A stretch of 64,000 nt of DNA from NCBI GenBank assembly GCA_963747515.1, contig CAVVFN010000003.1, positions 310,001 through 374,000 on the forward strand, in the 5' to 3' direction. Position numbers and translations under genes: made by a program. Each line of letters starts with the position of its first letter. Within the stretch, counting starts at the first letter, position 1. The DNA is from Mariniphaga sp963747515 (GTDB taxonomy: Bacteria > Bacteroidota > Bacteroidia > Bacteroidales > Prolixibacteraceae). Under the pieces are notes generated by a model that was not told the origin of the DNA, did not search any database, and was given only the letters and a program-made list of their open reading frames with translations. Positions 15,931 to 24,903 of this stretch are shown piece by piece.

Positions 15931-17253
15931 TTAATTAATACTTGGCTGTTTTACTCCCATTCCTGACCCAACGGTTTCTTTTCCCATCGATTGCCTTGCC
16001 GGAACTACCATGCCTATTGTAATCACTGCTATAAAACAAAGGATGCCGCAAATAGTAAATGCAAGTGGAAAATTATTTAAATCACCTAACTTGCCACCCA
16101 TTACCGGTCCGACAATGCCACCTGCCGCATATGCCAGAAAAACCCATCCGTAATTCTGTCCAACATATTTTGTTCCAAAAGTATCTGCAGTTATAGTTGG
16201 AAACAGGGCAAAATTGCCACCAAAATTAAATCCAATGAAGACTGCAAATAAATAAAGGGTATAGATATTGCCTGCCATCCACTGAAAAAGAATCACAAAC
16301 ACTCCTTGTGTCGCCATCATAATTATGATAGAACGTTTTCTCCCAATATTGTCACTTATCATTCCCCACAAGATGCGGCCCAGACCATTTGATAAGGCAA
16401 AAAATACGGCCATTGCCATAGTCGCTGCCGCACCGGCAGCTTCTGGTGTTAGCCCTGCCTGCGTGAGGGCTTCCTGCGGCCACAGGCGCATCAACCCAAT
16501 GCTCATTAATCCTGCGGCAGCACTGAAAGTAAATGTCAACAGGATAAGATAATATTGAGGTGTTTGCAACATTTCATTACTTCTGAAATTGAGCGTTCCT
16601 GCCGAATTTGTTTTTGTTGCCTCAGGTGGAACCCATCCTTTTGGTGCCCATCCATCAGGTGGAAATTTCATCCAGATACTTCCTACTGATACAATGACAA
16701 GATATGCTATTCCATAAACAATAAATGTAGATGAAAGTCCTATCCGGGAAAGAAGTTCTCCTCCGCCAAGTGTCCCCAAACGGTCGGCAACCGCCATCCA
16801 TAAGGTAGCTCCAAAACCGAATCCTGCAACTGCCAGGCCGGTTATCATTCCTTTTTTATCGGGAAACCATCTCATTCCAACCGCGATTGGAACAACATAG
16901 CCCAGGCCAATACCAATGCCTCCCATTACTCCGACAAAAAATAAAGTAGGAATAAAATTCTCCGCTCCAAAGATGCCCGATAAAATATATCCTAATCCAA
17001 GTATGATTCCACCTGCAAATGCCAGTTTCCTGGGACCTGTTTTTGGCAACATACGTCCTGCTAATACCATCACTATGGCAAATACTGCCAACCCTGTTGA
17101 AAATACAAGTTGAGTTTGTGTTCTTGTCCAACCTTCTTCAACAAGCAGCTTGGTATATACCGACCATGCATAAATTGCTCCCAAGGCAAGTTGAATCAGA
17201 ATGGCACCAAGAATTACAAATCCACGGTTAAATGCTTTTTGGTTCTTCATCAT
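15931..17253 (-). CDS. MFS transporter, oxalate/formate antiporter (OFA) family
   Basis: A 440-residue, ~12-helix inner-membrane carrier. Visible features are the first helix LGAIYAWSVYTKLL, typical of OFA proteins, the loop GRMLPKTGPRK between helices 2 and 3, and its counterpart SDNIGRKRS in the second half. A soluble loop around residue 205-225 carries KFPPDGWAPKGW, also common in OFA proteins. Known members move oxalate/formate or respond to pyruvate (YhjX). Here the gene lies between acs and the Pat-like gene, so acetate or another monocarboxylate is a reasonable guess for substrate; nothing in the sequence fixes it. A strong terminator separates it from acs, so it may rely on read-through or its own weak promoter. 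Start is ATG at 17253 or the next codon. Confidence 0.82.
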   Translation of the reverse strand: MMKNQKAFNRGFVILGAILIQLALGAIYAWSVYTKLLVEEGWTRTQTQLVFSTGLAVFAIVMVLAGRMLPKTGPRKLAFAGGIILGLGYILSGIFGAENFIPTLFFVGVMGGIGIGLGYVVPIAVGMRWFPDKKGMITGLAVAGFGFGATLWMAVADRLGTLGGGELLSRIGLSSTFIVYGIAYLVIVSVGSIWMKFPPDGWAPKGWVPPEATKTNSAGTLNFRSNEMLQTPQYYLILLTFTFSAAAGLMSIGLMRLWPQEALTQAGLTPEAAGAAATMAMAVFFALSNGLGRILWGMISDNIGRKRSIIIMMATQGVFVILFQWMAGNIYTLYLFAVFIGFNFGGNFALFPTITADTFGTKYVGQNYGWVFLAYAAGGIVGPVMGGKLGDLNNFPLAFTICGILCFIAVITIGMVVPARQSMGKETVGSGMGVKQPSIN

Positions 17254-17270
17254 TGCTGTTATTTATGAAT

Positions 17271-17304
17271 TAAAAAAAAAAGGCATCTTCCTTCAGAAGA
17301 TGCC
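17271..17304 (-). terminator. Intrinsic terminator after acs
   Basis: GGCATCTTC (minus strand, 17304-17296), a 5-nt loop and GAAGATGCC form a perfect 9-bp stem, followed by a run of ten or more T (17281-17271). It lies 13 nt beyond the acs stop codon. Confidence 0.85.
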
Positions 17305-17317
17305 AAAATTTATAGTA

Positions 17318-19240
17318 TCAGCGTTTTACTTCTACTTTTGCTCCACTGATTATCTCATCAACGACACCGGGATCAAGAAGGGTAGAGGTGTCTCCTAAGT
17401 TGGTGGCATCACCTTCACCAATTTTCCTTAAAATGCGTCGCATTATTTTTCCTGAACGGGTTTTTGGCAAACCGCTTACAATTTGTATTTTATCGGGTTT
17501 TGCTATTGGACCGATAAATTTATTGACAGTGTCTTTTATTTCATTTTCAATGGTTGCCATTTCCCTGTCCGATAAATCTTCACAGATAACATAGGCATAG
17601 ATACCCGAACCTTTAATTTCGTGAGGAAATCCAACAACTGCTGATTCCACTACTTTAGGATGCTGATTGATAGCATCTTCTACTTCTGCGGTTCCAATTC
17701 TATGTCCCGATACATTAATTACATCATCAATACGTCCAATAATTCGGTAATATCCTTCTTCATCACGTTTGGCCCCATCACCCGTAAGATAAAGGCCCCT
17801 GAATGCTGAGAAATAAGTGGTAAAACAGCGTTGGTGATCTCCGTAAGTTGTACGTAGCATTCCAGGCCATGGATATTTAATGCAAAGGATTCCTTCCACA
17901 CTGTTCCCCTTCATTTCATTTCCTTCCGGATCTACCAGAATAGGTTGTATACCAGGCAGGGGCAGGGTGGCATGTGAGGGTTTAGTTGGTGTTATTCCTG
18001 CCAATGGACTAATCATAATGCCTCCTGTTTCAGTTTGCCACCAGGTATCTACAATGGGGCAGCGCGATTTTCCTATCATATCATGGTACCATCGCCAGGC
18101 TTCCTCATTGATGGGTTCTCCAACGGTACCAAGAACCTTAAGTGAACTTAAATCATGTTTCAATACCCAGTTATCACCTTGTGCAATCAGCGCACGGATG
18201 GCTGTGGGAGCAGTATAAAACTGCGTTATCTTGTATTTATCCACCACGTCCCAGAATCTCCCTGCATCCGGCCAGGTAGGTACGCCTTCAAACATTACAG
18301 AGGTGGCGCCTGCAAGCAGCGGGCCATAAACAATATAGGAATGACCGGTTACCCATCCTATATCAGCTGTGCACCAATAAATATCTCCATCATTATACTG
18401 AAAAACATTTCTGAAGGTATATTCAGAGAATATCATGTACCCTGCAGTTGTATGCACTACTCCTTTTGGCTTTCCGGTTGATCCTGAAGTGTAGAGAATG
18501 AATAGAATATCTTCGGAATCCATTGCTTCGGCATCGTTTTCCGAATCTACACCATTGATAATATCATGCCACCATACATCCCGACCCTCTACCCATTGAA
18601 CTTTCTCTTCAGTCCTTTTAAGGACCACTGAAAATTCAATGGAAGGACAATTATTTAATGCTTCATCGGCAATGTTTTTAAGATGAATGGATTTTGCTCC
18701 TCTGAATCCTCCGTCTGAAGTAATCAGAATTTTAGCCTGGGCATCAATTATCCTATCAGCAAGTGCAGATGCAGAAAAACCTGCAAATATTATGGAATGA
18801 ATGGCTCCAATCCGAGCACAGGCCAACATGGCTATAGCAAGTTCAGGTACCATCGGAAGATAAATGGCCACCCGGTCCCCTTTCTTTACACCAATTTTTT
18901 TCAATGCATTGGCAAATTGTTTTACTTTTTCAAATAATTCACCATAAGTTATTTTCAATTCCTGTTCCTTTGGATCATTTGGTTCCCAGATTATAGCCAC
19001 CTGATCTTTTCGCGCAGGTATATTTCGCTCAAAAATGTTTTCTGTAATATTCAATTTGCCGTTTACAAACCAATTCACATCGGGTGCACCCTTTCCTTCA
19101 AACTTCCAGTCGAGCACCTTTTCCCATTTTTTTTGCCAGTTGTAATTTTCAGCTATACCTGACCAAAAGGCTTGGGGATCGTCAACACTTTCCTGATACC
19201 TCTTAAAATATTCGGAAAGACTGGTGATTTTATTTACCAT
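17318..19240 (-). CDS. acs: Acetyl-CoA synthetase, AMP-forming
   Basis: Activates acetate to acetyl-CoA via acetyl-AMP. The 640-residue length and motifs are canonical: YTSGSTGKPKGVVHT (P-loop, ~residue 255), VDTWWQTETGG, YLTGDGAKRDEEGYY, GRIDDVINVSGHRIGTAEVE and the C-terminal PKTRSGKIMRRILRKI. In the last motif Lys598 is the catalytic lysine that Pat acetylates and CobB deacetylates in Salmonella. It is transcribed on the minus strand away from ackA, which starts 377 bp away on the other strand. Its own terminator follows. The neighbouring Pat-like and sirtuin genes suggest post-translational control. Start ATG at 19240. Confidence 0.96.
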   Translation of the reverse strand: MVNKITSLSEYFKRYQESVDDPQAFWSGIAENYNWQKKWEKVLDWKFEGKGAPDVNWFVNGKLNITENIFERNIPARKDQVAIIWEPNDPKEQELKITYGELFEKVKQFANALKKIGVKKGDRVAIYLPMVPELAIAMLACARIGAIHSIIFAGFSASALADRIIDAQAKILITSDGGFRGAKSIHLKNIADEALNNCPSIEFSVVLKRTEEKVQWVEGRDVWWHDIINGVDSENDAEAMDSEDILFILYTSGSTGKPKGVVHTTAGYMIFSEYTFRNVFQYNDGDIYWCTADIGWVTGHSYIVYGPLLAGATSVMFEGVPTWPDAGRFWDVVDKYKITQFYTAPTAIRALIAQGDNWVLKHDLSSLKVLGTVGEPINEEAWRWYHDMIGKSRCPIVDTWWQTETGGIMISPLAGITPTKPSHATLPLPGIQPILVDPEGNEMKGNSVEGILCIKYPWPGMLRTTYGDHQRCFTTYFSAFRGLYLTGDGAKRDEEGYYRIIGRIDDVINVSGHRIGTAEVEDAINQHPKVVESAVVGFPHEIKGSGIYAYVICEDLSDREMATIENEIKDTVNKFIGPIAKPDKIQIVSGLPKTRSGKIMRRILRKIGEGDATNLGDTSTLLDPGVVDEIISGAKVEVKR

Positions 19241-19617
19241 AACTTAGAATTTAAATAATTTAATGAATAAAAATTTTAATTTATACAGTTCATACCAAGC
19301 TGTTTGAGCAAAAAACTCCCCTTGATCTTTTTTTTCCTGTGGAAAATCGATCAAATTGGTTCGTATTTATTAAAGCTTCGCATGAATATTCGAAGATGAA
19401 ACAGAAAAAAAAATATTGTACATGAACCCCTGACATGTTACTTAATCTGGAACTTTTAATTAACCCAATCTCTTTATGCAGTAATATACATAAAAAAAAT
19501 GTTTTGTAAAAAATAATTTTCAATTATCTGTTACAAATTTGATTTAAGTTTGAATTTTTGTATTGAGTGTGTTCAATACAAAGTGTTTTAGTATATTTCA
19601 AAAAAATCGTGCTTCAA
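19241..19617. other. Divergent intergenic region acs/ackA
   Basis: AT-rich region between divergent acetate-activating genes, so it probably holds both promoters. The only clear structure is the palindrome at 19557-19582. TATATTTC just upstream of ackA is one mismatch from the -7 consensus. A 77-codon open stretch on the minus strand does not look like a protein. Confidence 0.45.
19557..19582. promoter_or_regulatory. Perfect 10-bp inverted repeat upstream of ackA
   Basis: TTTGTATTGA (19557-19566), spacer GTGTGT, then TCAATACAAA (19573-19582). The dyad ends 35 bp before the ackA ATG and overlaps the expected promoter zone. It could be an operator for a dimeric regulator or an RNA hairpin; there is no T-run, so it is not a terminator. 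Confidence 0.5.
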
Positions 19618-20829
19618 ATGAATATTCTTGTAATAAACAGTGGGAGTTCATCTGTTAAATTTCAGGTGTTTGAAATGCCCGGTGAGAAACTGCTGATGAA
19701 AGGCAAAGCAATGATAAATGAGCATGGAGATACAGATTTTTATTTTAATACTGATGGCTGGAATTCCACTGTTTTGATAAAGCAGTTTTCATATCCGGTA
19801 ATATTCCAGACAATATTTGATAAAATGGTACTTCCTGAATCCAAATGCCTTTCATCGCTCAATGAGTTGGATGTTGTTGGACACAGGTTGATTCACGGAG
19901 GAGAGAAGAGTGGGGGTTGTGAATTGATTTCTGAAAAGCTGATATCCTGGATGAAGGGCTCTTTATGGCTAGCGCCGCTGCATTATCCGGCAAATCTGGA
20001 GGGCATCCGGGCTGTTCAGAAGTATCTGCCTGATATTCTGCAGGCGGGTGTATTTGATACATCCTTTCACTCCTCAATGCCGCCAAGGGCCTTCCTTTAC
20101 GGGATTTCCCCCGCCTGGAATAAGAAACACCGCATAAGGCGGTATGGTTTTCATGGAATCTCTCATAAATATGCTTCCCATAAAGCTTGCAATTTGACAG
20201 GCTTATCAATTGAAAAAAGCAGAATTATTTCCTGTCATTTGGGAAACGGTGCTTCTATGGCAGCTGTGAAAAATGGAAAGTCAATTGATACCTCTATGGG
20301 ATTAACGCCGGTTGAAGGGCTGGTTATGGGCAGCCGATGCGGAGATATCGATGCAGGAATCCTCACGTATTTGATGAAAAATTACAAGTTTTCAGCTGCC
20401 AGAATTCAGAACCTGATAAATAATGAAGGTGGCCTGCTCGGTCTGTCGGGAGTTTCATCCGATTACAGAGCTGTAGAAGAGGCCGCAGATAAAGGGAATA
20501 TGTGGGCACATACAGCTCTCGATGTTTACCATTACCGTGTCAGGAAATACATAGGTGCTTATGCCGCTGCGCTGGAAGGAATTGATGCACTTGTATTTAC
20601 TGGAGGTATAGGAGAAAACAGCAGCAGGGCAAGAGCTGAAATTTGCAAAGGATTGCAGTTTTTGGGAATAAATCCGGATGCCGGTAAAAATGAAAATCCG
20701 GGTGCACAAGATGCAGTAATCAGTCAATTAAATTCACCAGTTGCTGTGGCAGTAGTGGCGGCAAACGAGGAGCTGGAAATCGCTAGGGAAGTGGCTGCTT
20801 TTGTTAACTTTGATGATTACAGACAATGA
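19618..20829 (+). CDS. ackA: Acetate kinase
   Basis: Interconverts acetyl phosphate plus ADP with acetate plus ATP. The 403-residue protein has the family motifs MNILVINSGSSSVKF, GHRLIHGG, the catalytic Asp in VFDTSFHSSMP, RRYGFHGISHKY, HLGNGAS, DTSMGLTPVEGLVMGSRCG and TGGIGENS. I chose the ATG at 19618, which starts the conserved Asn-Ser-Gly-Ser-Ser motif; a GTG 51 bp upstream would run through the palindrome. No phosphotransacetylase gene is adjacent. The next gene is phosphate butyryltransferase, and the only other PTA-like domain in the window is on the malic enzyme at 50135. It is therefore unclear which enzyme supplies acetyl phosphate. Confidence 0.95.
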   Translation: MNILVINSGSSSVKFQVFEMPGEKLLMKGKAMINEHGDTDFYFNTDGWNSTVLIKQFSYPVIFQTIFDKMVLPESKCLSSLNELDVVGHRLIHGGEKSGGCELISEKLISWMKGSLWLAPLHYPANLEGIRAVQKYLPDILQAGVFDTSFHSSMPPRAFLYGISPAWNKKHRIRRYGFHGISHKYASHKACNLTGLSIEKSRIISCHLGNGASMAAVKNGKSIDTSMGLTPVEGLVMGSRCGDIDAGILTYLMKNYKFSAARIQNLINNEGGLLGLSGVSSDYRAVEEAADKGNMWAHTALDVYHYRVRKYIGAYAAALEGIDALVFTGGIGENSSRARAEICKGLQFLGINPDAGKNENPGAQDAVISQLNSPVAVAVVAANEELEIAREVAAFVNFDDYRQ

Positions 20830-20934
20830 TTTGGATAACATCAACACCAAAAACAGGTGAAATGTATAATTTAAACTGAGAAATGTTATCTAATAGTAGA
20901 AGTGAATGTTCTAATTTCGTAGAAAACAGAATCA

Positions 20935-21837
20935 ATGGAAATAAAAAGTTTTAATGATTTACTTGAAGTCGTAAAGAAACAGCCTGAAAAAAGGCTTGTT
21001 ACGGTAAATGGGGTGGATATAAACACCCTTGAAGCCCTGAATGATGCTGTGGAACTGGGACTGGTTTCTGCTATACTTACCGGTGATAAGGGGAAGATTG
21101 AAGAAACCTTAAGTGAATTGAATATCGATATTTGCAACTATGATGTCATTCATACCCGATCAGAACGAGAAGCTGCTGAAAAGGCAATAGAACTGATAAA
21201 TGAAGGTAAGGCGGAATTGATTATGAAAGGGATGGTTTCCACGGATAAATTCATGAAGGTTTTGCTAAAGAAGGAATATGGACTTGTTCCCTCAAAGGGA
21301 GTATTAAGTCATGTCGCCTTGATGGAAAATCCGAATTATCCAAAGCTCTTGCTTTTTTCCGATGCCGGTGTCATTCCCTATCCCGATTTGCAGCAAAAAA
21401 TTTTAATGACAGAGTTTCTGATCGATACAGCACATAAACTGGGAATTAAATTACCCAAAGTGGCAGTTATAGCGCCAACTGAACAAATTATTATCTCCAT
21501 TCAGTCGTGCATGGACGGAGCTACCATTGCAAAAATGGCCGAACATAAACAGATTGAAGGAGGTCTGGTTGATGGCCCAATGGCTCTTGATGTTGCCATT
21601 AGTATGGAATCAGCTTCAATAAAAGGTTTTACATCACCTGTGGCAGGCGATGCCGATTGTTTGCTGTTTCCTAATATCGATGCAGCCAATGTTTTTTACA
21701 AAACCAATTCAAAACTTTGCAAGGCTCAAATGGCTGGAATTATAGTGGGAGCCAAAGTGCCCGCCATTGTTTCTTCAAGGGGAGATAGTGAGAAAACAAA
21801 GTTGAATTCCATTGCACTGGCCTCCCTTATTAGCTAA
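20935..21837 (+). CDS. ptb: Phosphate butyryltransferase
   Basis: Converts butyryl-CoA and phosphate to butyryl phosphate and CoA, or the reverse. The 300-residue protein belongs to the PTA_PTB family but is shorter than acetyl-specific Pta. Key stretches are MKGMVSTDKFMKVLL, SHVALMENPNYPKLLLFSDAG, a typical DGPMALDVAIS and the C-terminal AGIIVGAKVPAIVSSRGDS. It lies 12 bp upstream of butyrate kinase and 105 bp downstream of acetate kinase, so ptb-buk is certainly one unit and ackA may be part of it. Besides butyrate it may act on isobutyryl/isovaleryl groups from branched amino acids. Confidence 0.93.
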   Translation: MEIKSFNDLLEVVKKQPEKRLVTVNGVDINTLEALNDAVELGLVSAILTGDKGKIEETLSELNIDICNYDVIHTRSEREAAEKAIELINEGKAELIMKGMVSTDKFMKVLLKKEYGLVPSKGVLSHVALMENPNYPKLLLFSDAGVIPYPDLQQKILMTEFLIDTAHKLGIKLPKVAVIAPTEQIIISIQSCMDGATIAKMAEHKQIEGGLVDGPMALDVAISMESASIKGFTSPVAGDADCLLFPNIDAANVFYKTNSKLCKAQMAGIIVGAKVPAIVSSRGDSEKTKLNSIALASLIS

Positions 21838-21849
21838 GCAGATGAAAAT

Positions 21850-22920
21850 ATGCATCGGATTCTTGCTATAAACCCGGGTTCTACTTCAACCAAATTTGCT
21901 GTTTACTTCGACAGTGAATGTATATTGAATAAAACCATCCGTCATTCGATGGATGAACTGATGCGCTACAACAATGTGGTGGATCAGTTCGATTTCCGCA
22001 AAGGGTTGATAATTGAAACATTGGTTGAAGAGGGAATTGAAGTGGATTCTATAAAAATAATCATTGGCAGGGGAGGGTTGACTTTCCCGTTACAGTCGGG
22101 CGTTTACAGGGTAAATAATCTCATGCTCGAGCATGTCCGCCGTGGAGTTCTGGGGAATCATGCCAGTAATCTGGGTCCACTGCTGGCCGATTATATTGCT
22201 TTGCAAATACCCAATGCCTCTGCTTATATTGCCGACCCTGTAGTTACCGATGAGCTGTCCGAAGTTGCCCGAATTGCCGGTCATCCTGCATTTGAGCGGC
22301 ATTCCATTTTTCATGCATTGAATCAAAAAGCTACAGCACGTGCACATGCTAAAATAACAGGCTGCACATATGAAGAATTGAACCTTATTGTGGCCCATTT
22401 GGGTGGAGGCATATCAGTAGGGGCACATCTGAAAGGCAGAGTGGTGGATGTGAATAATGCTTTCGATGGCGAAGGTTCTTTCAGTCCCGAGCGTGCAGGT
22501 ACCTTGCCTGTAGGGCAGTTAATCGGCTTATGTTTCAGCGGCAGGTATACCGAAGATCAAGTAAGGCGCATGGTGGTTGGAGAAGGGGGATATGTCGGAT
22601 ATCTTGGAACCAATAACGCCAGTGAGGTTGAAAAATTAGCTGCATCCGGAAATATGAAAGCCCGGCTGATACAGGATGCGCTTTGCTATCAAGTGTCAAA
22701 AATGATTGGTGAAATGGCTGTTGTGCTTGAAGGAAATGTGGATGCGATCCTGCTCACTGGGGGAATGGCTTATAGTCACTGTCTTGTCCATGCAATCCGG
22801 GTAAAAGTCGATTTTATTGGTCCTGTATTCGAATACCCTGGTGAAGACGAGTTGCAGGCACTGGCAATGAACGCCTTGCTGGTAGCCAATAACGAAGTAG
22901 AAGTGAAGGAATACAGTTAG
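21850..22920 (+). CDS. buk: Butyrate kinase
   Basis: Transfers phosphate between butyryl phosphate and ADP, giving butyrate and ATP. The 356-residue ASKHA-fold enzyme shows ILAINPGSTSTKFAVY at the N-terminus, GRGGLTFPLQSGVYRVN, HALNQKATAR, VAHLGGGISVGAH (phosphate 2 motif), FDGEGSFSPERAGTLP and LLTGGMAYS (adenosine motif). It differs from acetate kinase by length and by these motifs. Start ATG at 21850, 12 bp after ptb. Together ptb-buk can yield ATP from butyryl- or branched acyl-CoA, or activate such acids in reverse. Confidence 0.95.
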   Translation: MHRILAINPGSTSTKFAVYFDSECILNKTIRHSMDELMRYNNVVDQFDFRKGLIIETLVEEGIEVDSIKIIIGRGGLTFPLQSGVYRVNNLMLEHVRRGVLGNHASNLGPLLADYIALQIPNASAYIADPVVTDELSEVARIAGHPAFERHSIFHALNQKATARAHAKITGCTYEELNLIVAHLGGGISVGAHLKGRVVDVNNAFDGEGSFSPERAGTLPVGQLIGLCFSGRYTEDQVRRMVVGEGGYVGYLGTNNASEVEKLAASGNMKARLIQDALCYQVSKMIGEMAVVLEGNVDAILLTGGMAYSHCLVHAIRVKVDFIGPVFEYPGEDELQALAMNALLVANNEVEVKEYS

Positions 22921-23013
22921 GAGGTCATGTAACCTTCTTGAAAAAAGAGCCTAAAAGAGTAAATGGCTTTTCATAAATGATTATTATTGTATAGAAACAT
23001 AATATCAATAGAA

Positions 23014-24903
23014 ATGAAAACAGGATTTCATAATTTAACCTCTCCTTTTTTTTTGGTTATTTTGTTATTAATATATTCATCAGCATCTGCTTTACCACCG
23101 GAGGAGAAAAAAATTCCCGTACTTGAAAACCCAATTTCGGTCCAATACTTAAAAAAGAACCTGCTGAAAAATCAGCCGAGGCTGGTTCTTAATGCAGCTG
23201 CAGAACGTAATTTGAAAAATAAATTGAAGTCGGATCCGGTAATTCAAAACATGTACAGAGCTATTGAATTAAATGTCCGGGAAATAAAAAAACAACCTTT
23301 TCTTGAAAGGGAACTGGAAGGTCGTCGGTTGCTTGCGGTCAGTCGTGAAATGTTGTATCGTATGAACATGCTGGGAATGGTGTACCGGATTGAAAAAGAT
23401 GCTGAAACGTTAAAGCGAATTAATGATGAAGTAGTGGCTGTGTGTAGTTTTTCTGACTGGAATCCTTCGCATTATCTCGATGTTGCTGAAATGGCTATGG
23501 CTGTGGCATTTGCTCTCGACTGGACTGCCGGTAAACTGCCCAAGGAAACCATTGAATTGGCTCAAAATGCACTGATTGAAAAAGGCATTAAACCCAGCTG
23601 GCCTGAAAATGGTGAAAGTCCGGGATGGGTAAATGGCACCAACAACTGGAACCAGGTGTGTAATGGCGGGATGATTGCTGCCTCCATTGCTGTTGCTGAA
23701 AAAGATTATGAACTGGCGGCAAAAACCATTCATCGCGCCCTTGAAGGCCTGCCTTATTCCCTTGCGGAATATATGCCTGACGGAGTCTATCCTGAAGGTT
23801 CAACATACTGGAGCTATGGGACTAGCTTTTCAGTTGTTACGGCTGCTATACTCGAAAGCGCTTTTGGTACCGACTTTGGGCACTTCAGTTATCCGGGTTT
23901 TAAAGAAAGTGCCATCTTCAGGGTGCTGTGCAATGCACCTTCAGATTGGTATTATAATTTTGCCGATTGTGGTGACAAGAGAAGCAAACAGGGAGATATT
24001 ACTCTTGCCTGGTTTGCAGCAAAAACAGGTAACCGTTCTTTTTTTGAGGAAGAACGCTTTTTGCTTCCTTCCGCAGAAATGGGCAAACTTTCGAGGCTTG
24101 CAGGCGCTGCCATGGTCTGGATGGCTCAATATGAAGAAAAGGGGGAAGAGGAAATTCCCACTGAATGGATGGGTGGTGGTGCCAATCCTATCGTTATTTT
24201 TAAAGGGGGCGAAAATGATACGCATCAGTATTTTTTTGGGGGTAAAGGAGGAAGGGGAATGGTAAATCATGGCAATATGGACAGCGGTTCCTTTATTTTT
24301 GAATTAAATGGTGTCAGGTGGGTTATTGATCCCGGAAACCAAAGCTATTACGAACTGGAACGTGAGGGGTTTGACCTTTGGGGAAGGTGCCAGGAATGTG
24401 ATCGCTGGACTTTGCTTACCAAAAATAATTTTGGCCACAGCACCCTTACCGTTAATAACCGTTTGCATGAGGTAGAGGGACTGGCCACCATTACCGGCTT
24501 TAAAAAAGGAGAACAACCTGAAGCTACTGTTGATTTGACTTCCACTTTTAAGGGACAACTGAAAAGTGCTAAAAGAACTTTCATGAAAGACAGCGAAAAT
24601 TCTCTGGTAATACAAGATGAAATTGAGATTTCCGGTGAAACAAAAGAGATTATCTGGCAACTGATGACACTGGCTGATGTTGAACTGGTAAAAGGAGGAG
24701 CAGTTTTAAAACAGGAAGGGAGAATATTAAAACTTGAAAATATTTCCCATCCTGAACTGATGATTTCTGTTGTTTCACTTTATCCTGCACCTCTAAAACT
24801 CGACCGTCAGATTGAAAATCTTAAACGGCTTGAAATCAGAATACCGGCATGGATTATCCGAAATGGGAAAGAAACAATAACAGTCCGACTTTCAGGTAAC
24901 TGA
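23014..24903 (+). CDS. Secreted heparinase II/III-family protein
   Basis: A 629-residue exported protein likely to act on uronic-acid-containing polysaccharides. A signal peptide (TSPFFLVILLLIYSSASA, ~residues 9-26) precedes an alpha/alpha-toroid region (~60-380) with GWVNGTNNWNQVCNGGM and YMPDGVYPEGSTYWSYG. The C-terminal beta-sandwich begins near VNHGNMDSGSFIFELNGVRW and contains NNFGHSTLTVN. These Asn, Tyr and His positions resemble those of heparinase II-like lyases. I chose ATG 23014 (MKTGFHNL) over a TTG 27 bp upstream. A second heparinase-like gene lies 404 bp downstream, but there are no SusC/SusD or sulfatase genes in the window, so the glycan is unknown. Confidence 0.8.
   Translation: MKTGFHNLTSPFFLVILLLIYSSASALPPEEKKIPVLENPISVQYLKKNLLKNQPRLVLNAAAERNLKNKLKSDPVIQNMYRAIELNVREIKKQPFLERELEGRRLLAVSREMLYRMNMLGMVYRIEKDAETLKRINDEVVAVCSFSDWNPSHYLDVAEMAMAVAFALDWTAGKLPKETIELAQNALIEKGIKPSWPENGESPGWVNGTNNWNQVCNGGMIAASIAVAEKDYELAAKTIHRALEGLPYSLAEYMPDGVYPEGSTYWSYGTSFSVVTAAILESAFGTDFGHFSYPGFKESAIFRVLCNAPSDWYYNFADCGDKRSKQGDITLAWFAAKTGNRSFFEEERFLLPSAEMGKLSRLAGAAMVWMAQYEEKGEEEIPTEWMGGGANPIVIFKGGENDTHQYFFGGKGGRGMVNHGNMDSGSFIFELNGVRWVIDPGNQSYYELEREGFDLWGRCQECDRWTLLTKNNFGHSTLTVNNRLHEVEGLATITGFKKGEQPEATVDLTSTFKGQLKSAKRTFMKDSENSLVIQDEIEISGETKEIIWQLMTLADVELVKGGAVLKQEGRILKLENISHPELMISVVSLYPAPLKLDRQIENLKRLEIRIPAWIIRNGKETITVRLSGN

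Noticed and set aside
23675..24265. 196-codon ORF overlapping the first lyase in another frame
   Set aside because: It lies wholly inside the lyase gene, which has strong motifs in its own frame; the product has low-complexity composition and no recognisable domain.
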